From positions 62,001 to 126,000 of the forward strand of contig NZ_JAKGAR010000004.1 of assembly GCF_021532625.1 (NCBI RefSeq): DNA of 64,000 bases, given 5' to 3'. How positions within the stretch are numbered: position 1 is the first letter of the stretch; the number at the start of each line of letters is the position of its first letter. Positions 54,795 through 63,457 of the stretch are shown here, one piece after another. A model generated the notes under the pieces. The model was not told where the DNA came from. It saw only the letters and a list, made by a program, of their open reading frames with translations, and did no database searches. The stretch comes from Octadecabacter algicola. Its GTDB lineage: Bacteria; Pseudomonadota; Alphaproteobacteria; Rhodobacterales; Rhodobacteraceae. Made by a program: the position numbers and the translations under genes.

Positions 54795-55505
54795 CTAGAC
54801 GTTGAATAGGTTACCAACGCCAAAGGCCAGCCCAGCGGCAGCGCCGCCGATCAGCATCGTTTCCAGTGCGGACCTCCACCACGGTGTGAGCGACCAGTGA
54901 CTTTTTAGTGCGCCAATGCAAAAGAACGTAAACATGGTCATCCATGCGGACAGCTGAAACGCGTTATCCAATCCAAACAGGAACGGCGAAACCGGAACCA
55001 TGCCCGCGACAAGGAACGCCACGAACGTGGTAAGTGCGGCGCGTAGAGGGCGTGGATCGATTCCGCCCAATCCGTACTCGCCTTCCATCATCAACTCGAT
55101 CCAGCTTTCTTTGTCTTGGGTTACCGCGTCCGTTGCTTGATCCAGAACACGGCCACTCAACCCTTTACGAGACAAGATTTCCCGCACCTCAAGCCTTTCG
55201 CCCTTGGGGTGGTCGTTGATGTGTTGCTCTTCGATCTGGCGGATACGTTTATAGTTGTCTTGTTCGGCTTTGATGCCGGAATAATTGGCCGCTGCCATGG
55301 AAAACCCATCCGCCAACACATTGGCAAGACCCAGCACGACGACCACAAACGGCGACAGCCCAGCGCCCGCGACGCCAGCAACGATGGCAAATGTTGTAAC
55401 CGTCCCGTCGATCGCGCCATAGACAGCGTCACGAAGAACCCCGCGCCCCTTTGGCTCGCCGATCCGAGCGGAAATGTCTTGTGGCTCGTGTGAATGATCC
55501 GTCAT
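54795..55505 (-). CDS. VIT1/CCC1-family transporter
   Basis: A 236-residue membrane protein of the VIT family, which moves iron or manganese. The conserved N-terminal segment reads DAVYGAIDGTVTTFAIVAGVAGAGLS (in part), then NVLADGFSMAAANYSG. A cytoplasmic acidic region (EQDNYKRIRQIEEQHINDHP) resembles the metal-binding domain between helices 2 and 3. Two further helices with AALTTFVAFLVAGMVPV and the C-terminal pair follow. The metal is unproven. Confidence 0.92.
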   Translation of the reverse strand: MTDHSHEPQDISARIGEPKGRGVLRDAVYGAIDGTVTTFAIVAGVAGAGLSPFVVVVLGLANVLADGFSMAAANYSGIKAEQDNYKRIRQIEEQHINDHPKGERLEVREILSRKGLSGRVLDQATDAVTQDKESWIELMMEGEYGLGGIDPRPLRAALTTFVAFLVAGMVPVSPFLFGLDNAFQLSAWMTMFTFFCIGALKSHWSLTPWWRSALETMLIGGAAAGLAFGVGNLFNV

Positions 55506-55653
55506 GTGATCCCCTCTTCAAGCGTAGACTAACACATAAAGGCGAAGCCACTTTGCGTTGGATCAAGCCGTTTTCCTAGCATGATTGTGTTGGCACATTG
55601 CACGGTATGCCCCCGCACCCTAAGTTGAACAGGTAACCATCCAAGGGAATACC

Positions 55654-56640
55654 ATGTCGCGTTTGCTTGCTACTATTTTTGCGTTTGCTCTGCCTCTTCC
55701 GGCCTTTGCACTGTGTAGCGGAGATCGGTTTGAAACCTATCTGACGCCGCAAGAATTGGTCGAGATCAACGAAACCGTTGCGGCGACACCTTATGCATCG
55801 GGAAATTATTGGCAGGCCCAAAAAGACAGCCACACTGTCACCATCCTTGGCACGATGCATTTGCCCGACCCGCGCCATGCCGCAACCCTTGATGTTGCTC
55901 TGCCGCGCCTGACGGCTGCCGATTTATTGCTGGTCGAAGCCACGCAGCAAGATCAAGCCGACATACAGACCTATATGGCGCAAAACCCTGACATGTTGGT
56001 GATTACCGATGGCCCCACCCTGCCAGACCTGCTGAGCGACACCACATGGGACGCGATCAGCGAGGCAGCCGAAGACCGTGGGCTTCCAAGTTTCATGGCA
56101 GCCAAAATGCAGCCTTGGTTTCTCGCTTTGACGTTGGCCATTCCAACCTGTGCTGCCACCAAAATGATGAGCGGCGAAGGCGGGCTTGATGCGCTTTTGA
56201 TGGACCAAGCTGCGACGCTCGACATCCCTGTAGCCCCGCTCGAACCGTGGCAAGATATGTTCGCTCTGCTGACGTCAGGCACTTTTGACGAACAGGTAGA
56301 TGCCTTGCGCATGGGGCTGCTTGAGCCTGACATGTCCGACGCGCTCATGGTCACGCTGGTTGAAGACTACTTTGCGGGCCAAACCGCCCACGCTTGGCAG
56401 ATGAGCTATTACACACAACAATTTCTACCTGACTTGGATCCTGCCGTTTTCGAAGAACAAATGGCCATGGTAGAGGAAATGTTGCTGACGCAGCGCAACG
56501 CGAACTGGATTCCAGTGATCGAAAAAGCTGCTGCCGATAATGCAAATGTCTTTGTGGCCTTCGGCGCCGCGCATCTGATCGGTGAAAAAGGCGTCTTGCG
56601 TTTGCTTGAAAACGAAGGCTGGACGATCTCGCCGCTTTGA
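55654..56640 (+). CDS. TraB/GumN family protein
   Basis: A 328-residue exported protein with a signal peptide of about 17-19 residues (ending PAFALCSG). TraB/PrgY/GumN features: TVTILGTMHLPDPRHAATL with a conserved histidine, DLLLVEATQQDQ, and FVAFGAAHLIGEKGVLRLLENEGW (in part) near the C-terminus. The family fold resembles Tiki metalloproteases; activity of bacterial members is not established. AAGGGAA lies seven bases before the ATG. Confidence 0.88.
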   Translation: MSRLLATIFAFALPLPAFALCSGDRFETYLTPQELVEINETVAATPYASGNYWQAQKDSHTVTILGTMHLPDPRHAATLDVALPRLTAADLLLVEATQQDQADIQTYMAQNPDMLVITDGPTLPDLLSDTTWDAISEAAEDRGLPSFMAAKMQPWFLALTLAIPTCAATKMMSGEGGLDALLMDQAATLDIPVAPLEPWQDMFALLTSGTFDEQVDALRMGLLEPDMSDALMVTLVEDYFAGQTAHAWQMSYYTQQFLPDLDPAVFEEQMAMVEEMLLTQRNANWIPVIEKAAADNANVFVAFGAAHLIGEKGVLRLLENEGWTISPL

Positions 56641-56644
56641 CCCG

Positions 56645-57307
56645 TCAGCCGAGGACATCGCCCCAATCCTTAACGCCCTGCTGCCCTTTGGGTGTCAGGG
56701 AATACACGCCCTTTTCGACCTTTTCGAACCATCCATAATGGTTGTCGCGCATGATCCTTGTGGCCACCGGGACGCCCGTGGCCTTAGCAACGATTGCACC
56801 TTTCTCGGCCCCTGAATTCACCAGATACAAAGCACACTTAAGCGCGTCTTGCCGATACCCTGTCACGATTCCATGCCGCGTCGCCCCGCCTTCATTCGGG
56901 TCGCCATCCAATCGATCAAAGGCGCGCAACATCTTGGTCTTCTTTTTCTTGATCTTGCGCGCTGCGTACGGCCCCGGATCGGCCAATGCTTCAACGACCC
57001 CATCCCGCAACCGCACAGTCAGAACACCAAGCCCCAAACGGCGTGCCAATTTCACGTTGGATCGCAGGGCTTTATTTTTTCCGCCAGCAGGCACAGCAAC
57101 GTACACGTCATCGGTCACCGCCAAGCGCTCAATCCCTTGATGAAACAGCGCCAGCGAGAACCCGACCTTGAGCTCAACAATAACCACTTCGTCACCACGT
57201 CGCCCGACGACATCGGCGGCCCCGACCTCGCCCTTTACATCGTATCCTTGCCGCTGAAGGTAGGCTTTGACGGGGGCGTATAAATCTGCTTCGCGAGGTT
57301 TGCTCAT
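56645..57307 (-). CDS. DUF2161 family protein with PD-(D/E)XK nuclease-like fold
   Basis: A 220-residue protein. It begins MSKPREADLYAPVKAYLQRQGYDV. The nuclease-fold core is GEVGAADVVGRRGDEVVIVELKVGFSLALFHQGIERL (in part DEVVIVELKVG: D-x6-E-x-K). The C-terminal region has a basic stretch RKIKKKKTKML and a winged-helix-like end GVYSLTPKGQQGVKDWG. A role on DNA is inferred from fold. The frame extends to 57550, but that would overlap the divergent MmcQ gene; 57307 is chosen. Confidence 0.88.
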   Translation of the reverse strand: MSKPREADLYAPVKAYLQRQGYDVKGEVGAADVVGRRGDEVVIVELKVGFSLALFHQGIERLAVTDDVYVAVPAGGKNKALRSNVKLARRLGLGVLTVRLRDGVVEALADPGPYAARKIKKKKTKMLRAFDRLDGDPNEGGATRHGIVTGYRQDALKCALYLVNSGAEKGAIVAKATGVPVATRIMRDNHYGWFEKVEKGVYSLTPKGQQGVKDWGDVLG

Positions 57308-57361
57308 GATGACGAGATTAACAGCATTTACACCAGCGAACCAAGCCAGCAAACTGCCTGT

Positions 57362-57715
57362 ATGAACCGCGAAGACATCAACGCCTTTTGTGCATCCCTC
57401 CCGCAGGCGACCCATGTCGTTCAATGGGGCAATTCGGATGTCTGGAAAGTCGGCGGTAAGTTGTTCGCCGTTCTTGGATGGAACAATGGCGAAACCGCCG
57501 TGACGTTCAAAGTCTCGCCAATTGCCTTTGAAGTGCTGCCGGACATGCAAGGTATTCGCCCCGCGCCCTACCTTGCCTCACGCGGGATGAAATGGCTGCA
57601 AGACACCCGTGATCCCGGGCTGTCAGATGCGGAGTTGCAAAACCACATCACCTATTCCCACGAGATGGCCGTCGCCGCACTTACCAAGAAGAAACGCGCT
57701 GAGTTGGGGCTATAG
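57362..57715 (+). CDS. MmcQ/YjbR family protein
   Basis: A 117-residue cytosolic protein of the MmcQ/YjbR family, named for a DNA-binding-like fold. Features: MNREDINAFCASLPQATHVV, WGNSDVWKVGGKLFAVL, FKVSPIAFEVLP, SHEMAVAALTKKKR. Its role is not known. It is divergent from the DUF2161 gene (54-bp gap). Confidence 0.9.
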   Translation: MNREDINAFCASLPQATHVVQWGNSDVWKVGGKLFAVLGWNNGETAVTFKVSPIAFEVLPDMQGIRPAPYLASRGMKWLQDTRDPGLSDAELQNHITYSHEMAVAALTKKKRAELGL

Positions 57716-57834
57716 CCTCATCCGCTTGAGCTGCCTGCCCGCGTCAAATCAGCCATGCCTATGCGTAGGGGTGACAGGCAGAACGGCGCGCCCTATAAGG
57801 CCCCAAATTCCAACCGGTAATAGGCGCATTCTTA

Positions 57835-58752
57835 ATGACAACTCTCGTTTTCGGCCATAAGGCCCCCGATACAGACTCCCTCGGCTCTGCCCTAATTTGG
57901 GCGTGGTTCATGAACCACACTGGCACCAAAGCCGAAGCGAAACTGCTTGGCACGCCAAACACCGAAGCGGCTTTCGTTGCGAAAAAATGGGGCTTTGCAC
58001 AGCCAGACATTATCGATGACGTCGCTGACGATCAGGACTGCGTGATTGTTGACACCAATAACCCTGCCGAACTGCCGGCCAACATCAATGGGGCGAACGT
58101 TACGGCGATCATCGACCACCACAAACTGGTTGGCGGTCTGGAAACAAAAGGCCCGATCGACATTACGATCCGCCCGCTGGCATGCACAGCGACAATTATG
58201 CACGACCTGATGGGTGACGTTGCCGCAGAGATGCCGGACAACGTTAAAGGCTTGGTTCTGTCGTGTATCATCTCTGATACGTTGGAATTCCGCTCCCCGA
58301 CAACAACCGACACAGACAAGGCACTGGCTGAAAAGCTCGCTGGTGAGTTGAACCTGTCCATCGCAGATTATGCGACTGAAATGTTCGCGGCCAAATCCGA
58401 CGTGTCTGAATTCTCTGACGCAGAACTCCTACGCATGGACTCCAAAGAATACGAAGTCGACGGCACCAAATTCCGCGTCTCCGTTCTGGAAACAACTGCC
58501 CCTGCAATCGTTCTGGACCGCAAAGCATCCATCATGGAAAGCATGACAGGCGTTGCATCTGAGGATAGTGTTGATCAGGTTCTCTTGTTCGTTGTCGACA
58601 TCCTGAACGAAGAAGCAACAATGCTGATCCCGAACGACCTGACCAAAACAGTCGCTGAGAAATCTTTCGGCGCGACGGTGACAGGCGACAACGTTGTTCT
58701 TCCAGGCGTCATGAGCCGCAAGAAACAGATCATTCCGGCGTTGAAAGTCTAA
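57835..58752 (+). CDS. ppaC: Manganese-dependent inorganic pyrophosphatase
   Basis: A 305-residue family II pyrophosphatase that hydrolyses pyrophosphate to drive biosynthesis. The DHH-family motifs are GHKAPDTDSLGSAL, VIVDTNNPAE, and TAIIDHHKLVGG. The C-terminal DHHA2 domain contains VMSRKKQIIPAL with the substrate-binding basic residues. Most alphaproteobacteria use family I PPases; family II is less frequent. A strong terminator follows. Confidence 0.96.
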   Translation: MTTLVFGHKAPDTDSLGSALIWAWFMNHTGTKAEAKLLGTPNTEAAFVAKKWGFAQPDIIDDVADDQDCVIVDTNNPAELPANINGANVTAIIDHHKLVGGLETKGPIDITIRPLACTATIMHDLMGDVAAEMPDNVKGLVLSCIISDTLEFRSPTTTDTDKALAEKLAGELNLSIADYATEMFAAKSDVSEFSDAELLRMDSKEYEVDGTKFRVSVLETTAPAIVLDRKASIMESMTGVASEDSVDQVLLFVVDILNEEATMLIPNDLTKTVAEKSFGATVTGDNVVLPGVMSRKKQIIPALKV

Positions 58753-58776
58753 GACTTTCCAAATGACAGACAATGG

Positions 58777-58809
58777 GGGCGTCGATCAAATGATCGACGC
58801 CCTTTTTTT
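58777..58809 (+). terminator. Rho-independent terminator after ppaC
   Basis: A perfect 12-bp stem GGGCGTCGATCA / TGATCGACGCCC with an AA loop is followed by seven T residues. Confidence 0.95.
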
Positions 58810-58881
58810 CTATGCCTACGGTCTGTACAGATCGTCTAAGCACTGCGTTGCGCACCGTGTTTGCTAACAAGAGGTAAGCCC

Positions 58882-59757
58882 ATGTCCCAGATCGTCACTA
58901 CATTCGCCGAAATTTCCAATCAGTATGACGTGGCTTTCGTCGATCTTTGGGGCTGCGTGCACAATGGCATCACGGCCTATCCAGATGCGGTGGCGGCTTT
59001 GCAGGGCTACCGCGCCGCGGGCGGCAATGTTGTCCTCGTTACGAACTCCCCTCGTCCGTGGGATTCTGTGGCCAAACAAATTGCGGAAATGGGCGCCCCC
59101 GATGATTGCTGGGACGCTATCGCGACCTCAGGCGACAGCGCCCGCGCCGCGATGTTTCGCGGTATTGTCGGTGAAAAGGTCTACTTCATGGGCGAAACAC
59201 CCCGTGATGACGATTTCTTCAAACCGCTGAGCATCATCAAAAACCCCGTGAATATCCAAAAAGTACCACTGGATCAGGCCGAAGGCATCGTTTGTTGCGG
59301 GCCGTTTGATACGCAAGCCGACGTCGACGTGAACCGTGCAGATTTCCTTTATGCGAAATCCAAGGGGCTGAAACTGCTTTGTGCTAACCCAGACATTATC
59401 GTCGATCGCGGCGAAACCCGCGAATGGTGTGCAGGCGCTTTGGCTGCGCTTTACACCGAAATGGGCGGCGAAAGCCTTTACTTCGGGAAACCGCACCCCC
59501 CAATCTACGACCTCGCGCGCCGCCGGTATGCCGCACTTTCGGGTTCTATGTCGGACCCTCGGATCATTGCCATTGGCGATGGGATTCGCACGGACGTGCT
59601 GGGCGGCCAGCAAGAAGATATCGACACGCTCTTTATCACAGGCGGACTGTCAGCCGCTGAAACGAAGACCGCCGAGCAACCAGATCAAGACGCGTTAGAC
59701 GCCTATATTGCTAGTGAAATGGTAACGCCGACCTATTCGATTGGGTTCCTAAGGTAA
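58882..59757 (+). CDS. HAD-IIA family hydrolase (TIGR01459 type)
   Basis: A 291-residue HAD-superfamily protein. Motif I reads D21-L-W-G-C-V-H-N-G, so tryptophan sits where most HAD phosphatases have the second aspartate. Motif II VLVTNSPRP and the later YFGKPHPPIYDLA (motif III lysine) and IGDGIRTDVLGG (motif IV) are intact. Substrate is unknown. The ATG at 58882 has AGAGG with a good spacer; a TTG at 58861 is less likely. Confidence 0.9.
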   Translation: MSQIVTTFAEISNQYDVAFVDLWGCVHNGITAYPDAVAALQGYRAAGGNVVLVTNSPRPWDSVAKQIAEMGAPDDCWDAIATSGDSARAAMFRGIVGEKVYFMGETPRDDDFFKPLSIIKNPVNIQKVPLDQAEGIVCCGPFDTQADVDVNRADFLYAKSKGLKLLCANPDIIVDRGETREWCAGALAALYTEMGGESLYFGKPHPPIYDLARRRYAALSGSMSDPRIIAIGDGIRTDVLGGQQEDIDTLFITGGLSAAETKTAEQPDQDALDAYIASEMVTPTYSIGFLR

Positions 59758-59769
59758 CTCAAGAACACC

Positions 59770-59799
59770 TTGACAATTGCTGCGCTTGCAAAGTAATAA
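59770..59799 (+). promoter_or_regulatory. Predicted sigma70 promoter of the MaoC gene
   Basis: TTGACA at 59770-59775 and TAATAA at 59794-59799 are separated by 18 bp, close to the housekeeping consensus. The start would be about 35 bp before the ATG at 59840. Confidence 0.65.
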
Positions 59800-59832
59800 A
59801 ATTTCAACCAATCTTCGGTAGAAGTTTTATTA
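59794..59832. repeat. Inverted repeat overlapping the maoC promoter -10 and leader
   Basis: TAATAAAATTTC (59794-59805) pairs with GAAGTTTTATTA (59821-59832), 11 exact pairs and one G-T, around a 15-nt loop. The left arm includes the -10 hexamer. It may be an operator or a leader stem-loop. Confidence 0.55.
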
Positions 59833-59839
59833 TTACCCC

Positions 59840-60295
59840 ATGGATCAAAACATGCTCGACAATGCGCCCCGCGGAACCATCTGTATCGAAGACATTGAAA
59901 TCGGCATGTCTCGGTCTTTGCGAAAGATCATCACTGATCGCGACATCGAATTGTTTGCCGAAGTCTCTACGGATCGCAATCCTGTTCACTTGGACGATGC
60001 CTACGCGCAGGACACAATCTTTGAGGGGCGAATCGCGCACGGCATGCTGACAGCGGGCCTGATTTCCGCGGTTATCGGCGAACAGTTGCCCGGGCATGGG
60101 ACGGTGTACCTTGGGCAAAGCTTGAAATTCCTCGCTCCTGTGCGCCCCGGAGATATGGTTGAAGCTGTTGTAACTGTGGCTGACATGGACATCGCCAAGC
60201 GCCGCGTCACCATGGAAACCTACTGCGAAATCGACGGTAAAAAGGTTCTCAAAGGCGAAGCTGTCGTGCTTGCCCCGTCGCGTAAATTCGACTGA
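59840..60295 (+). CDS. MaoC-like hotdog dehydratase ((R)-specific enoyl-CoA hydratase family)
   Basis: A 151-residue hotdog-fold protein. The R-hydratase catalytic motif is STDRNPVHLDDAYAQDTIFEGRIAHGMLTAGL (in part DRNPVHLDDAYA), with the Asp and His of the dyad present. GTVYLGQSLKFLAPVRPGD and VTVADMDIAKRRVTMET follow. It hydrates trans-2-enoyl-CoA, feeding polyhydroxyalkanoate or fatty-acid routes, but no phaC lies nearby. A start at 59852 (MLDNAP) is possible. Confidence 0.9.
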   Translation: MDQNMLDNAPRGTICIEDIEIGMSRSLRKIITDRDIELFAEVSTDRNPVHLDDAYAQDTIFEGRIAHGMLTAGLISAVIGEQLPGHGTVYLGQSLKFLAPVRPGDMVEAVVTVADMDIAKRRVTMETYCEIDGKKVLKGEAVVLAPSRKFD

Positions 60296-60331
60296 CTTGT
60301 AACCCGCGCTTTTGCGGGCTACCGATGCCTT

Positions 60332-61264
60332 ATGCGCATCATTCGAGACCCAGATTTCATTGCCCCACAAGATCGCGGCGCCGCTGCAGCCATTGGTAAC
60401 TTCGATGGCGTGCACCTTGGCCATCAAGCCGTCATTGATCTGACCCGCAGTGTTGCGGGCGACGCGCCTTTGGGGATCGTGACGTTCGAACCTCATCCTC
60501 GTGAATATTTTGCGCCAGATGGGAAAGCATTCCGATTGATGAATGCCGTAACCAAGGCCCACCGCCTTGAAAAGCTGGGCGTTGAGCGCCTTTATGAGGT
60601 GCCGTTCAATACATCCCTTGCCGAGCTATCCCCTGAAGAGTTCGCGAAGACCTTTATCAAAGACCGCCTTGGATTGACCCATGTTGTTGTTGGCGAAGAT
60701 TTTTGTTTTGGCAAAGGCCGCGCAGGAACCGCAGAAGACCTGAAAGCGTTCGGCGCTGAGTTTGGATTTGGCGTAACGATTGCCCCTCTCCTCGCCACGC
60801 CTGCAGGCCATGTTTCATCAACGGCGATCCGCACGGCACTTAGCGATGGCGAGCTGCGCATCGTGGCTGAAATGTTAGGACACTGGCACCGCATCGACGG
60901 ACCAGTCATCAAAGGCGACCAACGCGGACGAGACCTTGGGTTTCCGACGGCCAATATGTCGATCCAAGGGCTGCATCAGCCAAGGTTTGGCGTCTACGCC
61001 GTCAAAGTCGACGTTCTGGATGGCCCCCACAAAGGCAGCTATGATGGCGCAGCCTCTATTGGTATTCGGCCGACGTTTGGCGTGAACACGCCCAACTGCG
61101 AAAGCCATATCTTTGATTTTGCGGGTGATCTTTATGGCGCTGAACTAAGCATTGCACTTGTGGACTACCTGCGACCCGAAGAAAAATACGACAGCCTTGA
61201 TGCACTGATCACTCAGATGAACGCTGATTGCGACCGCGCGCGCGAAATTCTGTCACATGTCTGA
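60332..61264 (+). CDS. ribF: Bifunctional riboflavin kinase / FAD synthetase
   Basis: A 310-residue enzyme making FMN and FAD. The N-terminal nucleotidyltransferase has IGNFDGVHLGHQAVIDL, VVGEDFCFGKGRAGT, and SSTAIRTALSDGEL. The C-terminal kinase has GPVIKGDQRGRDLGFPTANM and GAASIGIRPTFG. Its last codons overlap the YcgN-like gene by 8 bp. Confidence 0.97.
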   Translation: MRIIRDPDFIAPQDRGAAAAIGNFDGVHLGHQAVIDLTRSVAGDAPLGIVTFEPHPREYFAPDGKAFRLMNAVTKAHRLEKLGVERLYEVPFNTSLAELSPEEFAKTFIKDRLGLTHVVVGEDFCFGKGRAGTAEDLKAFGAEFGFGVTIAPLLATPAGHVSSTAIRTALSDGELRIVAEMLGHWHRIDGPVIKGDQRGRDLGFPTANMSIQGLHQPRFGVYAVKVDVLDGPHKGSYDGAASIGIRPTFGVNTPNCESHIFDFAGDLYGAELSIALVDYLRPEEKYDSLDALITQMNADCDRAREILSHV

Positions 61265-61727
61265 TCCGATTGATCGCAGCGATGTGCGGCCCGAATTCTG
61301 GGCCCACGTTCCACTCACAAAGATGACGCAACCCGAATGGGAAGCACTGTGTGATGGCTGCGGAAAATGCTGCCTGAACAAGCTTGAGGACGAAGACAGT
61401 GGAGAAGTCGTTTTGACCCGCGTCGCCTGCAAGCTACTTGATGACAGTGATTGCCTTTGCACGTCCTACAAAACGCGTCACACTTATGTCCCCGAATGCA
61501 TCGTGCTGACACCCAGTACCATTCAGGAACATATGTATTGGTTGCCGCAAACATGCGCTTACCGTCTTTTGCATGAAGGCAAGCCGCTGTTTCACTGGCA
61601 CCCCTTGTTGTCGGGCACCGCGCAATCGGTTCATGATGCGGGTGTGTCGGTCCAAGACTTGACGGTCAGTGAAGCCAATACCCCAGAAGACGACTGGGAA
61701 GACCACATAATCGAGGAGCCATATTAA
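61257..61727 (+). CDS. YcgN family cysteine cluster protein
   Basis: A 156-residue protein with conserved cysteines in CDGCGKCCLNKLED and ACKLLDDSDCLCTSYKTR, then VPECIVLT and CAYRLLHEGKPLFHWHPL. This matches the YcgN/UPF0260 cysteine-cluster family; the cysteines probably bind zinc or an iron-sulfur cluster. Function is unknown. It overlaps ribF at its start and touches the threonine aldolase gene at its end. Confidence 0.92.
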   Translation: MSDPIDRSDVRPEFWAHVPLTKMTQPEWEALCDGCGKCCLNKLEDEDSGEVVLTRVACKLLDDSDCLCTSYKTRHTYVPECIVLTPSTIQEHMYWLPQTCAYRLLHEGKPLFHWHPLLSGTAQSVHDAGVSVQDLTVSEANTPEDDWEDHIIEEPY

Positions 61728-62768
61728 ATGTTTTTCGCCTCAGACAATTCCGGCCCAGCCCACCCATCTGTGATGAATGCTGTGATGCGCGCAAACGAAG
61801 GATTTCGTTTTGGCTATGGCGCCGACGAAGAAATGGCCCGTGTCACAACGATGGTGCGCGATCTGTTCGAAGCACCCGAAGCCGCCGTCTATCTGGCAGC
61901 CACAGGAACAGCCGCCAATTCGATTGCCTTGGCGACACTGACAAAGCCCTGGGAAACGATCTTTTGCACCAAGCCCAGTCACATCAACGAAGACGAATGT
62001 AATGCGCCAGAGTTTTATAGCGGTGCCAAGCTAACGTTGGTCGGGGACGACAACTGCAAAATGACAGCGGCAACCCTGCGCACCGCACTGGACGCCGAAG
62101 AAACCCGTGGCGTGCACGGGCCCCAGCGCGGGCCAGTGTCCATTACGCAGGTCACTGAAAAAGGTACCGTTTATACGCTGGATGAGATTAAGGCCGTCAC
62201 TGGCATCGCCCGTGAATTCGGCGTTTCGACCCACTTGGATGGCGCGCGCTTTGCCAACGCGATCGTGACGTTGGGCTGCACCCCAGCCGAGATGACATGG
62301 AAAGCCGGCGTTGATTGCGTGTCATTTGGGGGCACCAAGAACGGGTTGATGGGCGTCGAAGCCGTTATCTTCTTTGACCCGAAACACGCTTGGGAATTTG
62401 AGCTGCGCCGCAAACGCGGCGGTCATCTTTTTTCCAAACACCGCTACCTGTCCGCCCAGATGGAAGCCTATCTGACGGACAACCTATGGCACGAACTGGC
62501 AACCTCTGCGAACACCTCAGGCAAGCGTCTGGCCGATGGGTTGCGCGCGCACAATGACGTGTCGTTCCCCAACGAGCCTGAGGCAAACTTGATGTTCTTT
62601 GAAATGCCCCGTGGCCTGCACAAAAAGGTACAAGCGGCAGGTGCCCAATATTACGTTATGGGATCGCTCGACGGGAATGACGACGAACCCGTTCTTGGCC
62701 GTTTGGTTTGTGATTGGTCGGTTGGGTCGGACGGCGTGGATGCGTTCCTCGCCGCCCTAAACGCTTAG
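61728..62768 (+). CDS. Low-specificity threonine aldolase family protein
   Basis: A 346-residue PLP-dependent enzyme that cleaves L-threonine or related beta-hydroxy amino acids to glycine and aldehyde. Family elements: SDNSGPAHPSVMNAVM, AATGTAANSIALATL, HINEDECNAPEFYSGAKL, THLDGARFANAIV, and the PLP lysine in SFGGTKNGLMG. It directly follows the YcgN-like gene and overlaps the convergent isomerase gene by 4 bp. Confidence 0.94.
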   Translation: MFFASDNSGPAHPSVMNAVMRANEGFRFGYGADEEMARVTTMVRDLFEAPEAAVYLAATGTAANSIALATLTKPWETIFCTKPSHINEDECNAPEFYSGAKLTLVGDDNCKMTAATLRTALDAEETRGVHGPQRGPVSITQVTEKGTVYTLDEIKAVTGIAREFGVSTHLDGARFANAIVTLGCTPAEMTWKAGVDCVSFGGTKNGLMGVEAVIFFDPKHAWEFELRRKRGGHLFSKHRYLSAQMEAYLTDNLWHELATSANTSGKRLADGLRAHNDVSFPNEPEANLMFFEMPRGLHKKVQAAGAQYYVMGSLDGNDDEPVLGRLVCDWSVGSDGVDAFLAALNA

Positions 62769-63361
62769 AAATCGCCAGAAAGGTGACGATCAAGATCGTC
62801 TAGGCGGTCCTCGCCCCAGAACCGTTCATCCGCGTCCGAGATAAAGAACGGTGCGCCAAACACGCCCTTTGCGACGGCTTCTTCAAGGTTGCGCGCGTAA
62901 GTGTCTGCACCTTCGAGCAAACCACTGTCTGCCAAGGCAGGATCAAACCCTGTTTCTTCTAGACAGGCGCGGATGACGTCATCCTCGGCGATGTTCTTAT
63001 CATCTGCCCAGCAGCTGCGTGTCAGCGCGTTGACCAGTGCGCCCACGTCACCACCCGCGTTTTGTGCCGCGATAATCGCATAGGATGACGGCGCCATGTT
63101 TGTCGGCCAGAATGCTGGTTTCATTGTAAACGGCTGGCCCGTGACAATCGCACGACGACGCATGTCTTGCAGGCGGTATTCCTGACGGTTCGGGTGACGG
63201 TCTTTCGGCGGGACGCCACCGGTACGGGCAAACAACGCCATGATGTCCAACGGCTTATACGTCACCGTCGCACCGTGTTTCTTTGTGATCTCTTCGAACT
63301 TTGGTCCGGCCAGATAGGTAAATGGTGAAATGGTTGCGAAGTAATAGTCGATATTTGGCAT
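62765..63361 (-). CDS. 2-hydroxychromene-2-carboxylate isomerase / DsbA-like kappa-GST family
   Basis: A 198-residue thioredoxin-fold protein with helical insertion. Features: [20 protein letters not shown] with the active serine-proline in place of Cxx[32 protein letters not shown] (in part), GVFGAPFFI and [12 protein letters not shown]. Named members isomerise a naphthalene catabolite with glutathione, but most homologues have unknown substrate. No aromatic-degradation genes are nearby. Confidence 0.88.
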   Translation of the reverse strand: MPNIDYYFATISPFTYLAGPKFEEITKKHGATVTYKPLDIMALFARTGGVPPKDRHPNRQEYRLQDMRRRAIVTGQPFTMKPAFWPTNMAPSSYAIIAAQNAGGDVGALVNALTRSCWADDKNIAEDDVIRACLEETGFDPALADSGLLEGADTYARNLEEAVAKGVFGAPFFISDADERFWGEDRLDDLDRHLSGDF

Positions 63362-63457
63362 TTAGTGCTCCTGAGCGGTGCTTGGTTTGTTGGTCAGACC
63401 CTAAGGACGTGCTACGCCGTGTCAACGTCACGAATCTGTCATCTGGGACCCCTGCAC

